This document shows positions 1 to 12,941 of a stretch of DNA of 64,000 nt, one piece after another (position 1 is the stretch's first letter; each line of letters starts with the position of its first letter). The position numbers were made by a program, and so were the translations under genes. The stretch spans positions 55,684,964 through 55,748,963 of the forward strand of contig OX104117.1 of NCBI GenBank assembly GCA_944474755.1, written 5' to 3'. A model generated the notes under the pieces. That model worked only from the letters and a program-made list of their open reading frames with translations, was not told where the DNA came from and did no database searches. The DNA is from Limnoperna fortunei. Its lineage: Eukaryota > Mollusca > Bivalvia > Mytilida > Modiolidae.

Positions 1-144
1 TACTTTTTGAAATCAATAATTATTTCCTCGAGATATTCAGCGTTTTGAAATATGGCAGTTTTTAAATTTTGAAAGGGCGATTTTCCATACTAAAATTTGA
101 CCTTAATTAGAACGGAAGTGTACTTAGGAACAATGGATTGTTGT

Positions 145-369
145 CTACTCGAAATCCTTCGGATGATGTCGTCTGCAGTTAAGGCGGGAAAAGTCTCGCG
201 GTTTGTCCGAATACCATTGAACGTGACGAAAGCAGACGAACGTTTGTAAACATTGTAAGGTCCCTTTAGAAACAAAAATGGCTGACTTATTATGTAAAAT
301 TCCCCTAGCAAAAGTCAAGGACGATTTGTAACAACTTAACACAAGAGGCATATTATAAAACATGGACAA
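145..369 (-). CDS. Possible first coding exon with mitochondrial-type presequence
   Basis: The - strand is open for 74 codons from an ATG at 369. The start is hydrophobic and basic with no acidic residue until about residue 56, which resembles a mitochondrial targeting presequence. CpG is locally denser around 165-240 than in the surrounding AT-rich DNA, as expected near a promoter. A weak GT donor follows the reading frame near 150. If real, this gene would run off the left edge and be transcribed divergently from the exonuclease gene. A second overlapping - strand frame (90-311) is equally open, so the choice of frame is uncertain and I do not recognise the protein. Confidence 0.2.
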   Translation of the reverse strand: MSMFYNMPLVLSCYKSSLTFARGILHNKSAIFVSKGTLQCLQTFVCFRHVQWYSDKPRDFSRLNCRRHHPKDFE

Positions 370-1419
370 GTTATCGTATCTTCATTTTTTCTACTGAATT
401 TTCGTAATAAAAAGGTAAAATATAGAATAATGAAAAAATGCAAGCAAACAAATTTTTCCAAGGGGGGTTGGAATTTAGTATAGTTATTTCATACCATAAC
501 TAAATGTCACAAACAAAATTTCCCATTTTGGTTTATCACAACTCTTAGGCAATTTTACACTGCCTCAACAGGAGACATTTGGGTATATGTAGCATTCTTG
601 CCTTTGTTATTTTTGTAAATATTCCAATTTACCTACTATCACAATAATTAAACCCTGTAATTCTACTTTTTTATACAATGTTTAATTGTATAACATTCTA
701 TGGGGCACAATAGGGACTATTTATACAGTTATTTCCTGCCTTATGCCTTATGTATCAATACGTGAATGATTTAAACAGAGATGTGACCATTATATTTATC
801 ATTATTTCCAATTTGCTAAATAGAAATAATAAAATTTATGTTTAATTAAAAGAAAATGATAGCAGTAATCACACGATTTATTTTTTTTTAAAATCTGTCT
901 ATGTTCACTGTTTGCATAAATACTATTAGCTACATTTTGTATGTAAAGCCTTACCACTGTCATTTTGTCTGATTATGAAAACTAGTTTTAATTCTCTTTT
1001 ATGTAAACAATTGTCCTTTGTTACCCACACCTAACTTAAATCTCAGCAAAACACTTCATGACAGAAAACACAGGACATATGTACTAGTATCCGTCAGTAT
1101 CTAGATTTCTAAACAAGGGTGTAATGAGACAATATTACCTTAATATAGAGATAGAAAATATATTATGAAAACCTAATAGCTGCCGAGTAATTAGTCCTTA
1201 TAATATAATATATATATAATATAATATAATGAATACTTTGCCCTAGAATTGTTTGCCTGCTACAAACGATCACAAAAATAAAAACTGTGGGTCCATATAT
1301 CACAATAATAAACTGCAATAATTTCTGGATTTTTCATATATATTTAGATCACTATTATAAAATAAAATTTAGTAAGATTTGTAATTGATTGATAATTGGT
1401 TTTTTTGGTTGTATTTTTA
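370..1419. other. AT-rich intergenic DNA, nothing recognised
   Basis: No coding exon or structured repeat is visible. There is a short TA/ATA-rich simple stretch at about 1201-1232. Confidence 0.5.
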
Positions 1420-2936
1420 GCTCACCTGACCCAAAGGGTCAGGTGAGCTATTGTTATCACTTTGTGGCTGTCGGCGGCGGCATCGTCGTCGTCGTCGTCA
1501 CCTTTACAAAATTTGTGTTTTTTATTTTGATTGGTAAACCAATATGGCCGCCACCTCAAGACTTAGTTTAACATAGGACCCTATGGGAAAAAAGTTTAAA
1601 AGGGCTTCTTCTCTGAAACCGTTTAACCATCAAAACAAAACTTACTAGCAATATTGTTTGGATGGTCCTCTACAAAGTTTGTGTTTTTGATGGTAATTGG
1701 AAATTCAAAATGGCCGCCACCGCAGGACTTAGTTTAACATAGGACCCTATGGGAAAAAGTTTTAAAAGGCTTCTTCTCTGAAACCGGTTAAACAATGGAA
1801 ACAAAAACTTACTAGCTATATTGTTTGGATGGTCCTCTATAAAGTGTGTGTTTTTTATGGCAATTGGAAATTCAAAATTGCTGCCACCGCAGGACTTAGT
1901 TTAACATTGGACCCTATGGGAAAAAGTTTAAAAGGCTTCTTCTCTGAAACCAGTCAACCAATGGAAACAAAACTTACTAGCAATATTGTTTGGATCATGT
2001 CCTCTATAAAGTTTGTGTTTTTTATCCCTAAAGGAAATTCAAAATGGCCACCACCGCAGGACTTGTTTAACATTGAACCCTATGGGAAAAAAGTTTAAAA
2101 TGGCTTCTTCTCTGAAACCAGTTAACCAATCGAATCAAAACTTACTACCAATATTGTTTGGATGGTCCTTTATAAAGTTAAGGTTTTTTATGCCTATTGG
2201 AAAATCAAAATGGATGCCACCGAAGGACTTAGTTTAACATAGGACCCTATGGGGAAAAGTTAAAAAAGGCGTCTTCTCTGAAACTGTTTAACCAATGTAA
2301 ACAATACTTACTACCAATATTGTTTGGATGGTCCTCTATAAAGTTTATGTTTTTTATGACAATTGGAAATTCAAAATGGCCACTAACGCAGGACATAGTT
2401 TAACATAGGACACTATGGGAACAAAGTTAAAAAGGCTTCTTCTCTAAAATCGGTTAACCAATCGAAACAAAACTTACTAGCAATATTGTTTGGATGGTCC
2501 TCTATAAAGTTAATGCTTTTTATCCCAATCGGAAATTCAAAATGGCCGCCACCGCAGGACTTGGTTTAACATTGGACCCTATGAGAAAAAAGTTTAAAAG
2601 GGCTTCTTCTCTGAAACCGTTTAACCAATCAAAACGAAACTTACTAGCAATATTGTTTGGATGGTCATCTATAAAATTTATGTTTTTTATGACAATTGGA
2701 AATTCAAAATGGCCACCACAGCAGGACTTAGTTTAACATAGGACCCTATGGGCAAATAAAAAAAATCTTCTCTATACAACCGGTTAGCCAATGGAAACAA
2801 AGCTTTCTAGTAATATTGTTTGGATGGTCCTATTTAAAGTTTATTGAAAATTACAGAACTTACTTTAACATCAGGGAAACGCCATCTTCATTGCCTATTT
2901 AATCAGGTGAGCAATACAGGCTCTTAAGAGCCTCTG
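1420..2936 (+). mobile_element. Tandem-core interspersed element (pearl/HINE-like), copy 1
   Basis: The element opens with a perfect 29-bp palindrome (1420-1448; arms GCTCACCTGACCC, loop AAA). It continues with about eight degenerate copies of a roughly 168-bp unit, recognisable by TTGTTTGGATGGTCC near 1645, 1820, 1988, 2155, 2320, 2485, 2655 and 2815. It closes with CAGGTGAGC, which is the inverse of the left end, then a self-complementary GGCTCTTAAGAGCC hairpin (2919-2932) and CTGG. A tandem core between fixed flanks is the architecture of bivalve pearl elements and of Helentron-associated HINEs. A 3' hairpin followed by CTRR before T is a Helitron-group feature. The class is inferred; the repeat structure is seen directly. 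Confidence 0.75.
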
Positions 2937-2974
2937 GTTTAATTGTTTATTCATTGCCTCCAATGAAAATGACA

Positions 2975-3255
2975 AATTTCACACATAATTAAAACCATGT
3001 GCATTTTGAGAGAAAATGCCAAAATCTAGACACTAACATTTTCCAATTTACATAAATCTAAGATTAAGAAACTATCATGATCTTTTAAATATAATAAAAT
3101 AAGATTCTATTGTTGACTATTTCACACAAAATTAAAACCACATGCATTTTGAGAGAAAGTACCAAAATACATGTATAGACACTAACATTTTCCTATGTTA
3201 TTATTATAAATCTAAGATGAAGAAACTATCATGATCTTTTACATATAATAAAATA
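2975..3255. repeat. Tandem duplication of about 143 bp, two copies
   Basis: The segment starting TTTCACACA near 2976 recurs from about 3119 with scattered substitutions. Both copies contain GCATTTTGAGAGAAA and AACTATCATGATCTTTTA. It ends about 40 bp before the first exon of the exonuclease gene. Confidence 0.75.
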
Positions 3256-3298
3256 ACATGCATTTGGTTTATGTTGTTTTTATTGTTAGTCTGTAGAC

Positions 3299-6200
3299 AT
3301 GGTTTCCCCAGAACAGTATGGCAGTACTGTTAGTGATGATTTATTTAATGTTCCATTGAGCAATTCAGTACTAGTAAAAGCAAATGGTAAGAATTTTATT
3401 CTATTTCATAGCATTTTTATGTAAAATCCCTGACTACTTTACTCTATATTTAATTAAGATTTACAAACAATACATGTAGATTTCAGGACAATTAACAGTA
3501 GTCCCTCTCTTATAAAGCAACTGAAATTGATGTCTGAAGAACTGCTATAGTGAGTTAAGAATGACTATACAAATATCATGTGATGTGTCCTTTGGTGAGG
3601 GGTGGCCTCTATTACAGAGGGAGCATATACCTTTATTTTCTTGTTAGTTCTCCAAGTTATTAATTTAAAATCAATATATTAGGCTTTATGAACCAGCTTG
3701 CTTTCATTTTAAAAACGTGATGAAAAATTTCCTGTATACCAGCAGTAAAAAAATTCTTGATACACAAGTAGTTTAGGTTAAGTTTTCACAAGACAATACA
3801 ATTTAAAGTATTGATTTATTTTTGTGCACAAAATTATTTATTTATTTTATTAATCCATGTTTCTACTTAAATAATGAAACTTAATTTAAAATGTCATCCT
3901 TACTCATACAGGTGGAATTTTCCATCCCTGATTGAAGCTTTCAATGGACACTGATGAAATATTTTGTAGCTTTAAGTAGATGTATGCATAATTATTGCCT
4001 GTTGTTTGTACTGCATTAGGTTTCAATTTTATTCAGATTTCCAATATTTTATCAATTATGTTTTTGAATATACACTTTAAAATAGATACACATAGAAGAC
4101 AATCATCTAACACAAACATTAAATGGCAAAAATTAACATTTTTTTGACAGAAACATAAACATCTTGTTAAATTCATCTTAAATTAAAAAGTTAACTTTAA
4201 AGTTGACATTCACAATATATGAAGTTCCAAGACTGTTTTTATTAAACAAAACTGTAATAAGTCAATCAGCATTTTTTTCAGGTTACAAGAGTTTAAAGAG
4301 AAAAGTGATAAATAATGTGATATATAAGTTTACTAAGCCACCTGGCTTTCAGGTAATGAAAAAAGAAACAGTTAATGTTGATAAGCTGTCCAAGAAACAG
4401 AAGGCAGAAATGACTGATAAAAAAGAAAAGTCTGTCATGGAAGAGAAAGATGATGAAAAAGAAAAACCAGTTAATGCTCTATCAGAAGACAATCAAATGG
4501 ACTGTACAATTCCATCAGTTTTTTTCACCAATTTTAATACAGATGTCAGTGAACTACACAAAAATGACAAATTTCCTAGAACCAGTTTATTGCTAAGTTC
4601 TGAACAAATGATTGCAGAAGATTTCCCTGTTCCAATTCAGTATGGTACAGAAGGTATGTATGAACTGAATTTGGCAGTTTTGTTTGTTTCTGAAATTTGT
4701 GGACAAGAAATAAGTTGAATAAGTTTATATAAAAGAAGAATGTGTGGAAAGGAAGGAAACTCATTTTCTGCCACAGCTTTATATTCTATGTCAGTGGGAT
4801 TTGTGGCTGAGGTGTAAAAATAGTTAGTCATCTACTATTCTAATATGACGGTCTTTAAAGGCTTTGAGACCACAACTGTGGTAAAAAAATGATTTATCTA
4901 TGAGCAACACGTGCTGAAAAGGGCGTGTTTTAAATGGCTGTTCCAATTACAAAACTGTAACTCCCACTGAAAAGCTATTGCACGCGCTATAATTATCCGT
5001 TGCAATATATTGTGTGTTACATTGACGAAACAGCCAGTTTATGGCGGAAATGATGTTTTCTATAGGTACGAAAATATTATAAATGTACTCTAATTGTCTT
5101 ATTAGAATAGAAATAATTCACGGAGGCTGTGATTTATCATTGTTTTACCACGGGATGACCATTTATGTCGTTATTTTACCCCTCGCTATCACTCGGGATA
5201 AAATAATACGACATATATGGTCACCCCATGGTAAAACAATGATAAACCACAGCCTCCGTGAATTATTTCTTAATTAATATGTGCTTGAGGCAGTGGGTTT
5301 AAGCCTTACTATGGGAATGGTGCGCTCTATTCCAACCTCTAATTGAGAAGGATTGCCGGTTTTCATGCCGAAAATAAGAGTTTGTTACTGGTTTCCTCCT
5401 CTCAATAACCATTAGATGCCATGATCTTTGCTGACAATGGTGTTTATTAACCTTAAAACAAACAAACATAGATTTTGTCCCAAGTTGAACAAATATTTGA
5501 GAATAAATAATCGTCTCATATGATAAGTGCAGTAATTCATTGAAAAGTGGTTGCTTTAATATCTCAATTACAAATTCTTTATTTTCACAGGTACTTACAA
5601 AGAATATGTGTTTTCAAAAGATGTTTATGCCACGGTGACCAATCAGAGTCCTTTGTTTGCTGTAGATTGTGAAATGGTAAGTGAGAGAAATCCTACTCCA
5701 TAGTTAAAACGAAAAGTGAATGTTTGAACAATTTATGTTCCTTTAAAAATGCTTTGTTGTCCCAAATGAAAGTCAAGAAACTACCTTACTCAAAAATTTA
5801 GTAAATAGATAAATAATAATTTGCAATCCTCTATTAAAAGTGGAAATAATCATGCTGTGACAAGTATATAGAAAGTAGTAGAGAAACATCTTAAGGAAAT
5901 CATGTCAAAATATTGTGAACCAGCTGGTTTATTTACAGTTCCATAAAATGAAATGATCTGCAACAAATTTATAACAGTTGAATCTATTGTGTGCAGCAGT
6001 GTAAAATACAACATTATAAAAAATCTGAATCATTACATTGTTTTATCTTGTAGACATTTTTATTGTTAGTTTCTTTGAATGGTATTTAACACCACTTGCA
6101 GCAATTTTTCAGCAATGTCATGGCATCCAGTTTTTATTAGTGAGCCAGAGAAATCCACCAATCAACTCGCAATCCTTGTTAATTAAGATTGGAATTGAGT

Positions 6201-9200
6201 GACCCCTGCCAGCAGTGAGAGTCTAACCCACAATGTAAGTGTAGACAACCACCTGATCAATGTAAGATGAACTACCTTAACCATTTGGCCAGTGTCTTGG
6301 AATTTAACAAACCTGTAATGCTTGAAATATTTCTTTATTCCTTGCATTTATTTGTTGAAATAATCTCGGTCGTTTAACTAATAATATGTAAGAGTACCTC
6401 AAGTCTTTTCAGACATTTCTAGAAACCACTTGATCGGTGTACATTCATTCTGTTTATACAGTGTATAACCACTGCAAAGAAGTATGAACTGACAAGAGTA
6501 TCAGTTATTAATGAAGATTTACAAACAGTGTATGATTCCTTTGTCAAACCATACAACAGAATCACTGATTATGTCTCTAGGTAAATATTGATGACATTTA
6601 ATTATTACATGTGAAATGAATGTTTAGAGTACCATTAGATAGAAATATCTTAGTGAAAACAGTGACCTACAGTATGTCTTGTACCGTTTATTCATGTTTC
6701 TCCAACATTTGAAAAAAATTATTCACCTTTCTCCAACATGAAATGAACAATGGAAGGGCTTGTTATTTTTAAAACAATCAAATATGTTTTAAACAGTTTA
6801 CAGTAAAACTTGGGAAATCTATATGAAATTTATGGCAAAGTTATAATATATAAAAAAAGAAATAAATATTTTTTATTATGTCCTCATATCATAAATCATA
6901 GTACCACAGGATCTGGTTGAACACAGATTGTGTTCTAACGTTTAAAAACATATCACAGTATCAGGGAAATAATAAATTTAAATTTGATTTCACAAAGCTT
7001 ATTCTTTGTGTCATACATAGGAAAATCAAAACTCTAAATGTCTAGCATGCATTTGTTACGTGATATTACCCAAGTAGGAAGAAGCTATTTTTGACTAAAA
7101 AATAATCATTTGTACTGTTTTGTTAGAATGGGTAAAACATGACTTTTTAGCAATTTTAAGCTATATCATGGCATCCAGTTTTGATTGGGGGTGGAGGATC
7201 GCGAGTAAACAGTGACAACCCCTGGCCTTCAACTGGAAAAATAGCAATCCTTGTGAATTTAGGTTGTGAGTCGAGCGCACCCTGCCAGAATTAAAAAACC
7301 TTAGTGCTGACAGACATGTTGTCAAAGTAGATGACTAACAACATTAATCTCTGTGCCACCACGGAGGCCCCATACTTGTACATGGATAATTACTACCTAA
7401 CATGCATACTAACAACATTAATCTCTGTGCCACCATGGAGGCCCCATACTTGTACATGGATAATTACTACCTAACATGCATACTAACAACATTAATCTCT
7501 GTGCCACCACGGAGACCCCATACTTGTACATGGATAATTACTACCTAACATGCATACTAACAACATTAATCTCTGTGCCACCACGGAGGCCCCATACTTG
7601 TACATGGATAATTACTACCTAACATGCATACTAACAACATTAATCTCTGTGCCACCACGGAGGCCCCATACTTGTACATGGATAATTACTACCTAACATG
7701 CATACTAACAACATTAATCTCTGTGCCACCACGGAGGCCCCATACTTGTACATGGATAATTACTACCTAACATGCATACTAACAACATTAATCTCTGTGC
7801 CACCACGGAGGCCCCATACTTGTACATGGATAATTACTACCTAACATGCATACTAACAACATTAATCTCTGTGCCACCACGGAGGCCCCATACTTGTACA
7901 TGGATAATTACTACCTAACATGCATACTAACAACATTAATCTCTGTGCCACCATGGAGGCCCCATACTTGTACATGGATAATTACTACCTAACATGCATA
8001 CTAACAACATTAATCTCTGTGCCACCACGGAGACCCCATACTTGTACATGGATAATTACTACCTAACATGCATACTAACAACATTAATCTCTGTGCCACC
8101 ATGGAGGCCCCATACTTGTACATGGATAATTACTACCTAACATGCATACTAACAACATTAATCTCTGTGCCACCACGGAGGCCCCATACTTGTACATGGA
8201 TAATTACTACCTAACATGCATACTAACAACATTAATCTCTGTGCCACCATGGAGGCCCCATACTTGTACATGGATAATTACTACCTAACATGCATACTAA
8301 CAACATTAATCTCTGTGCCACCACGGAGACCCCATACTTGTACATGGATAATTACTACCTAACATGCATACTAACAACATTAATCTCTGTGCCACCACGG
8401 AGGCCCCATACTTGTACATGGATAATTACTACCTAACATGCATACTAACAACATTAATCTCTGTGCCACCATGGAGGCCCCATACTTGTACATGGATAAT
8501 TACTACCTAACATGCATACTAACAACATTAATCTCTGTGCCACCACGGAGTCCCCATACTTGTACATGGATAATTACTACCTAACATGCATTCATTCTAT
8601 GGTATTCATTGTTATAGGTTTAGTGGTGTTACTAAGCATATACTGGATCCAGTTAAAACCAGACTGGAGGATGTGCAGAAGTTTTTACAGAAAACATTAC
8701 CACCTGATGCTATTTTATGTGGACAGTCTTTGAAAGGAGATCTGGCAGCACTTCAGGTATAGCTATTATTTATAAAAGATGTAAAGGTGGTTTATTAATC
8801 AATCTTGTGATAATTTGTTGTTATTTACATAATTTGTTGTTTACTTTAGATAATCAGTTTTGTTTCCCTGTTTTCCACGAATTTATTTTGATCCACATGA
8901 TTTTTTCCTCTTAATGTTTAAATTCTAATTTTAGATGTTCCACCCATATGTGATTGATACAAGTGTGATATTTAATCTTTCTGGACATAGATCTAAAAAA
9001 ACTGGATTGAAAAGACTTTCAGCACATTTCTTAGGGTATGTAGGATGGTACTTGTTAAAGTGCAGAATCACACGAAAAAATCTCACAACAAATTTTTCAT
9101 TATAAGAACAATTAAGTCTGTTGAAATCAAAACAGAACACTTAGTGATACGTTTGAAATAACAAACCAGTCAGTTATTTATATAGAATTAAAAACCAGTT

Positions 9201-12200
9201 ACAGTATAGTACAGTAAGATTTTAAAAATCTTGTTCTGGCAGCTGTGTTTGATTCGTTTTCTCATCATCAACACAGTTCTTAACAATTTTTATTGACAAT
9301 GCCTAGTAGCTCAAGAATATTCATGATATGAAGTATTGTGCTGTCTGTAAGGCCACATAAACTTGGATCTAGGAATGATGACTAATCAAATAAAAGCTTT
9401 TTAACAACAAATACATAAAAATTCATAGAATAAACAACAGATAAAATTTAACACAGTCCTTAGTGATTTAACACAGTCCTTAGTGATTTAACACAGTCCT
9501 TAGTGATTTAACACAGTTGATTTGCAGTTCATGTCACTCATTCATGAAAGTGACATCAATTGATATGTAATAAAAACCCCAGAAAACAAGGATTGTAGCT
9601 TGTCTTGTACCCATGATAGACAACAGTATCTCATTCTGGGTAACAGATGGATTATTCTGTTCATAGGGTGAGATATTCTTATCTTGTGCTGCTATTTGTA
9701 TGTTAGTGTTATGTTGGATATGTTTGAACTCATTATTTAGGAAAACCATTCAAGACAGTGATGAAGGTCATAGTTCAGTAGAAGATGCAGTTACAACAAT
9801 GGAATTGATTCAACTTAAACTAAGCCAATGTAAGTGATTTTCTGATAGGTAATTTGCATCTCTTTTTGATGAAATGTTGAATTCATTAATATAAATATAA
9901 TGAAAGCTTTATGTCTGAAATGGTGATGTTTACTTAGTGTTGTTAACTATGTTCTGACCAAGCTAACAACACTATCTTGAAATTGAATTCCATTATTGGA
10001 ATTCAATTAATATCTATGATTGTGTAGAATAGTGTTTGACAAAGGAAAGCTAAGATTGTGTGGAATAGTGTTTGACAAAGGAAAGCTAAGATTGTGTGGG
10101 ATAGTATTTCCTGCCAATTTCTGTCATTTTCACCCCTGCAGAAATGCCAAATTTCTAGAATATACATAGTAAGACATTCTCCTGCAAAAACTATGTTATT
10201 TTGATGGACAGCCACAACACATTTTCATTAACTGGAAGTAAGAAGTTTAACAAAAATATAATCTGTCACGTTTAATTTACCAATACTAACACTTTGATCT
10301 ACAGGATTTGAGTAAGTGTAGATTTGGAAAAACATCACAAAATCATAATGTCTAATGGTGGAATAATCCTCCACAAAACTTTCTTCTTTACACTTCATAT
10401 AATTTGTAACTGTGTGTATTTTCCAGCTCCACACTTTGGTGATATTCTCAATAGTGGACCAATTTTTCCTCAAAAAGTGGAACAAACTGGTGAAAACAGC
10501 TCATCTAGTGACAAGACAGACAATTCTGAAAGCTTTACTAAAATTGTAACAAGTGAGTCAGCTGAGGACACAGAAGCTGTGAGCAATCAACCATCTGTGG
10601 ACAGGAATCAGATAAATCAAACAGATGATAGACAGAACATTACAGATGTAAATAAAATGTCAAGTTCTAAAAGCAAGAAAAAAGAAAAGAATTCAGACGA
10701 AAACTCAGACAAATGTGATTCTAGTTGTTCTTGTAGTGCTGCAGCTTGTGAGGACAATGCAATATGTGAAAAGTGTGGTTCAGAAAATAGGACAGAGAGA
10801 CAAGAAAGTCCTCTTGAACTGAGGAAGAGACATGAAAATCTTATTCAACAGAGAAAAGCATTCTTTCAAATAGCTGGAAGCCAAGTGTTTGAAAGTTTCT
10901 TTAAATTGTTGAAAAAACACAACAAAGCAGGTATGACTGTGAAACAATGTCATTCATTTATGTATACATGGTACATAAACAATATAAGTTAACAATCAGA
11001 ACACAGAAGGTTGAAATTAATGCTTCATTTCATAACATTTTGCATGCTTCAGAAGTGGCTGGAACAGCCATACCAAAAATGTTACACAATTGCACATGTA
11101 CAATTATGTTGTCATGGATATGATGTTGGCTGGAGCCTTGCAAGTCAAAACAAATACTGTAGTTTTGACATATCGTTTATGAAAAGAAAGTCAAAATAAG
11201 TTGTTGTTATACACATGCGGGACAATATTTGATCCAATAGAGATTTGTTTCCACATGCAGGATAATATTAGGTACTCACATTTGTTTAGAATAATTGAAT
11301 GAAAAAAAATTAAAAATTAATAACAATAAATAAGTGGGTTTTTTCCTTTTTTTGATTGTAGTTGGCCTGATTGACAGACCTGCTATACTAGAACAATATA
11401 AAGATGACACAATGACAGCTATTCCTACAAACTGTGACAGGGACACAAAGTCAGCTGGAAAATCACTGACACAGTTCCATGACTTTGTTTATATGAACTT
11501 TCCATCTTTCAGAGATAATCTGGAAAGCAGTGAGGAAGAGGATAAATTGGTAATGATTACATCTCTCAGCACAATGTTTTACATGTCAACTTTGTTAATC
11601 TTTTTAGTTCCTGTCTCAAGTTGTTTTACTTTTTGCAATATCTGACTTTTAACATTTCCAATAAGGCAATCCTTATTATGTGAACTACAAAAACATCAAT
11701 TGTTGTTGTAACATTGATCGCAAAAAGATAAAAGGAGAGTTTATGAAATTAAACCTCTTCTCAATTAGTCAGTATGTATTTTTTTTAAATTTAAAATTTA
11801 TGAGTTCTCCTTCCCTGAACAATTAAAAAACTGGATGCAATGATGCAGCTGTAAACTGGCTTTAGTGGCATAAAACACAACAAATGGTTAGCAAATATCT
11901 ACACCTGTGTATACTACAATGTTGTACAGTCGTTAGCCAACATAGTGATATACGACAGTACCATTTTATTTTAAAATGATTTTACTTTAAAGAAGTAGAA
12001 TCATTTAAATATAAAATGAAGTAAAAATCTGCCAAAAATATATCAGCTCGACATGTTGAAATAATAATAAATGTTTTATCGTGTTTCCTGCAGTCTGTTT
12101 ATATTTTGGTTTGTGTTTAAAATTTGTGAGTTAAATAGATTTTGGTAAACTAGGAATATACATATAACTTAAATGACCATCTCTTATGTTATTTTTCTTG

Positions 12201-12913
12201 ATTATCACTGGTCAACAAATATGTACTTTCAGACAGTTATCACAACTGATTGTTTACAAGGGTCTGATGGTTTCAGACAAATACAATATGTCTATCATTT
12301 AATGGCGTCTCATGTGTTCTTCATTTATCTCTAGAAAATCATGTAAATTTTAATGATATGACATGACTGTTCAGCATCTAATTGGTTATTAGCATGTTAT
12401 TTTTTTATCTGTTTTTCCATAACTGCCTAAAAGTGTACATGGACACCTACATGTATCTATTAACGCAGAAAGAATTTTTTTGTTGCCTATATTATAGCAT
12501 GATTGAGTTTTCTTTCCATGGTTTTGCATCTGGGTCATTCTTGGTGTCATTGTGATCTTACCACTAATCATCTGTCCACAGCTTCTCTTGACCCATTAAA
12601 ACCTTCCACAATATCTTGTTTGGAAAGGCATTTTTAACAAAAATATGGCGTTTCATGTTCATTTTTATTGTTCCACAACTACTCTTTCAATTTAATTTGC
12701 CTAAATTTATAAAGTATCCATATTCATAAACTTTTACTTGTATTTTTAAACTTTTTATGGCATTTATTTCAGAAATTACTGAGAAAACAGGACAAAAGGA
12801 TGTCAAAGGTTCTGCAGAAAGTGAGGGTTAACTCTTTGGTAGCTGTTGTAATGACAGGACGATGTCAGAATGGACAGGATTTTAGTGCAAAGACATTTGT
12901 TAAAATTACTTAA
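3299..12913 (+). CDS. REXO5: REXO5/Rex1-like DEDDh RNA exonuclease, 608 aa, ten exons
   Basis: Exons: 3299-3386, 4282-4653, 5591-5676, 6462-6580, 8618-8756, 8935-9035, 9741-9829, 10427-10930, 11362-11549, 12773-12913. All introns are GT-AG, all phases agree, and the total is 609 codons including TAA. The family trims 3' ends of RNAs (5S rRNA, snoRNA and tRNA precursors) in the nucleus. The DEDDh nuclease occupies about residues 170-335: motif DCEM (Asp179, Glu181), Asp263 in KGDLAAL, and His312 plus Asp317 in GHSSVEDA. Phrases typical of the family are ELTRVSV, FSGVTKHIL, LPPDAIL and HPYVIDTS. The first exon has acceptor-like AGs just before its ATG, so an upstream 5' exon is likely. Human REXO5 carries two C-terminal RRMs; none is visible here. 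Instead residues 350-450 are acidic/serine-rich with six cysteines at 428-448. REXO1/Rex3-type paralogues are the alternative name. Confidence 0.9.
5104..5279. mobile_element. Foldback MITE with long inverted arms (exonuclease intron 2)
   Basis: Left arm 5107-5180 and right arm about 5198-5271 are near-perfect reverse complements, running from AGAAATAATTCACGG inwards through TTTTACCA to an asymmetric 15-20 bp centre. No protein is encoded. I could not identify a convincing target-site duplication. Confidence 0.8.
5283..5470 (+). mobile_element. tRNA-derived SINE, diverged, + strand
   Basis: This is a degenerate copy of the main SINE family. A B-box-like GTGGGTTTAAGCC lies near 5293, followed by the body words GGATTGCCGG, TTTCCTCCTC and GATGCCATGAT, and a CAAA-type tail (AAACAAACAAAC) near 5457-5468. 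Confidence 0.65.
6066..6300 (-). mobile_element. tRNA-derived SINE, - strand (intron 3)
   Basis: Read on the - strand, the copy starts with an A-box-like TGGCCAAATGGTTAAGG near 6295. A B-box-like GGGTTAGACTC follows near 6222, then the common body, and the tail module (inverse of TTTAACACCACTTGCAGC) near 6085. Confidence 0.75.
7125..7375 (-). mobile_element. tRNA-derived SINE that seeded the adjacent minisatellite
   Basis: The body (AGCTATATCATGGCATCCAG at 7160-7179, inverse orientation) and the head near 7310-7372 match the main SINE family. The head edge, with GTGGCACAGAGATTAATG on the - strand, is the part that is repeated in the tandem array starting at 7335. Confidence 0.7.
7335..8590. 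repeat. 74-bp minisatellite, 17 copies (exonuclease intron 4)
   Basis: The unit starts CTAACAACATTAATCTCTGT and repeats every 74 bp from 7335 to 8519, the last copy ending at about 8590. Copies are nearly identical and differ mainly at two sites: CCACGG/CCATGG and GAGGCC/GAGACC (GAGTCC in the last). It ends 27 bp before the exon-5 acceptor. The 5' part of each unit is the end of a SINE head; the 3' part (CTTGTACATGGATAATTACT) is flanking sequence. Confidence 0.97.
9448..9521. repeat. 20-bp tandem repeat, about 3.6 copies (intron 6)
   Basis: TTAACACAGTCCTTAGTGAT is repeated at 9448, 9468 and 9488, with a partial fourth copy at 9508. Confidence 0.9.
10018..10110. repeat. 36-bp tandem repeat, about 2.6 copies (intron 7)
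   Basis: The unit starts GATTGTGTGGAATAGTG at 10018, 10054 and 10090. The copies differ by one or two bases. Confidence 0.9.
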
Positions 12914-12928
12914 ATCATTTTATACCAA

Positions 12929-12941
12929 AATAAAAAATAAA
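12929..12941 (+). terminator. Polyadenylation signals of the exonuclease gene
   Basis: Two overlapping AATAAA hexamers (12929-12934 and 12936-12941) lie 15-30 bp after the stop codon at 12911-12913. Confidence 0.7.

Noticed and set aside
1389..2736. Several + strand open frames of 60-89 codons
   Set aside because: They recur because the 168-bp repeat recurs; no conserved protein and frames shift between units.
7335..8590. Regularly spaced repeats resembling a CRISPR array
   Set aside because: There are no unique spacers; the 74-bp unit is continuous and lies in a eukaryotic intron, so it is a minisatellite.
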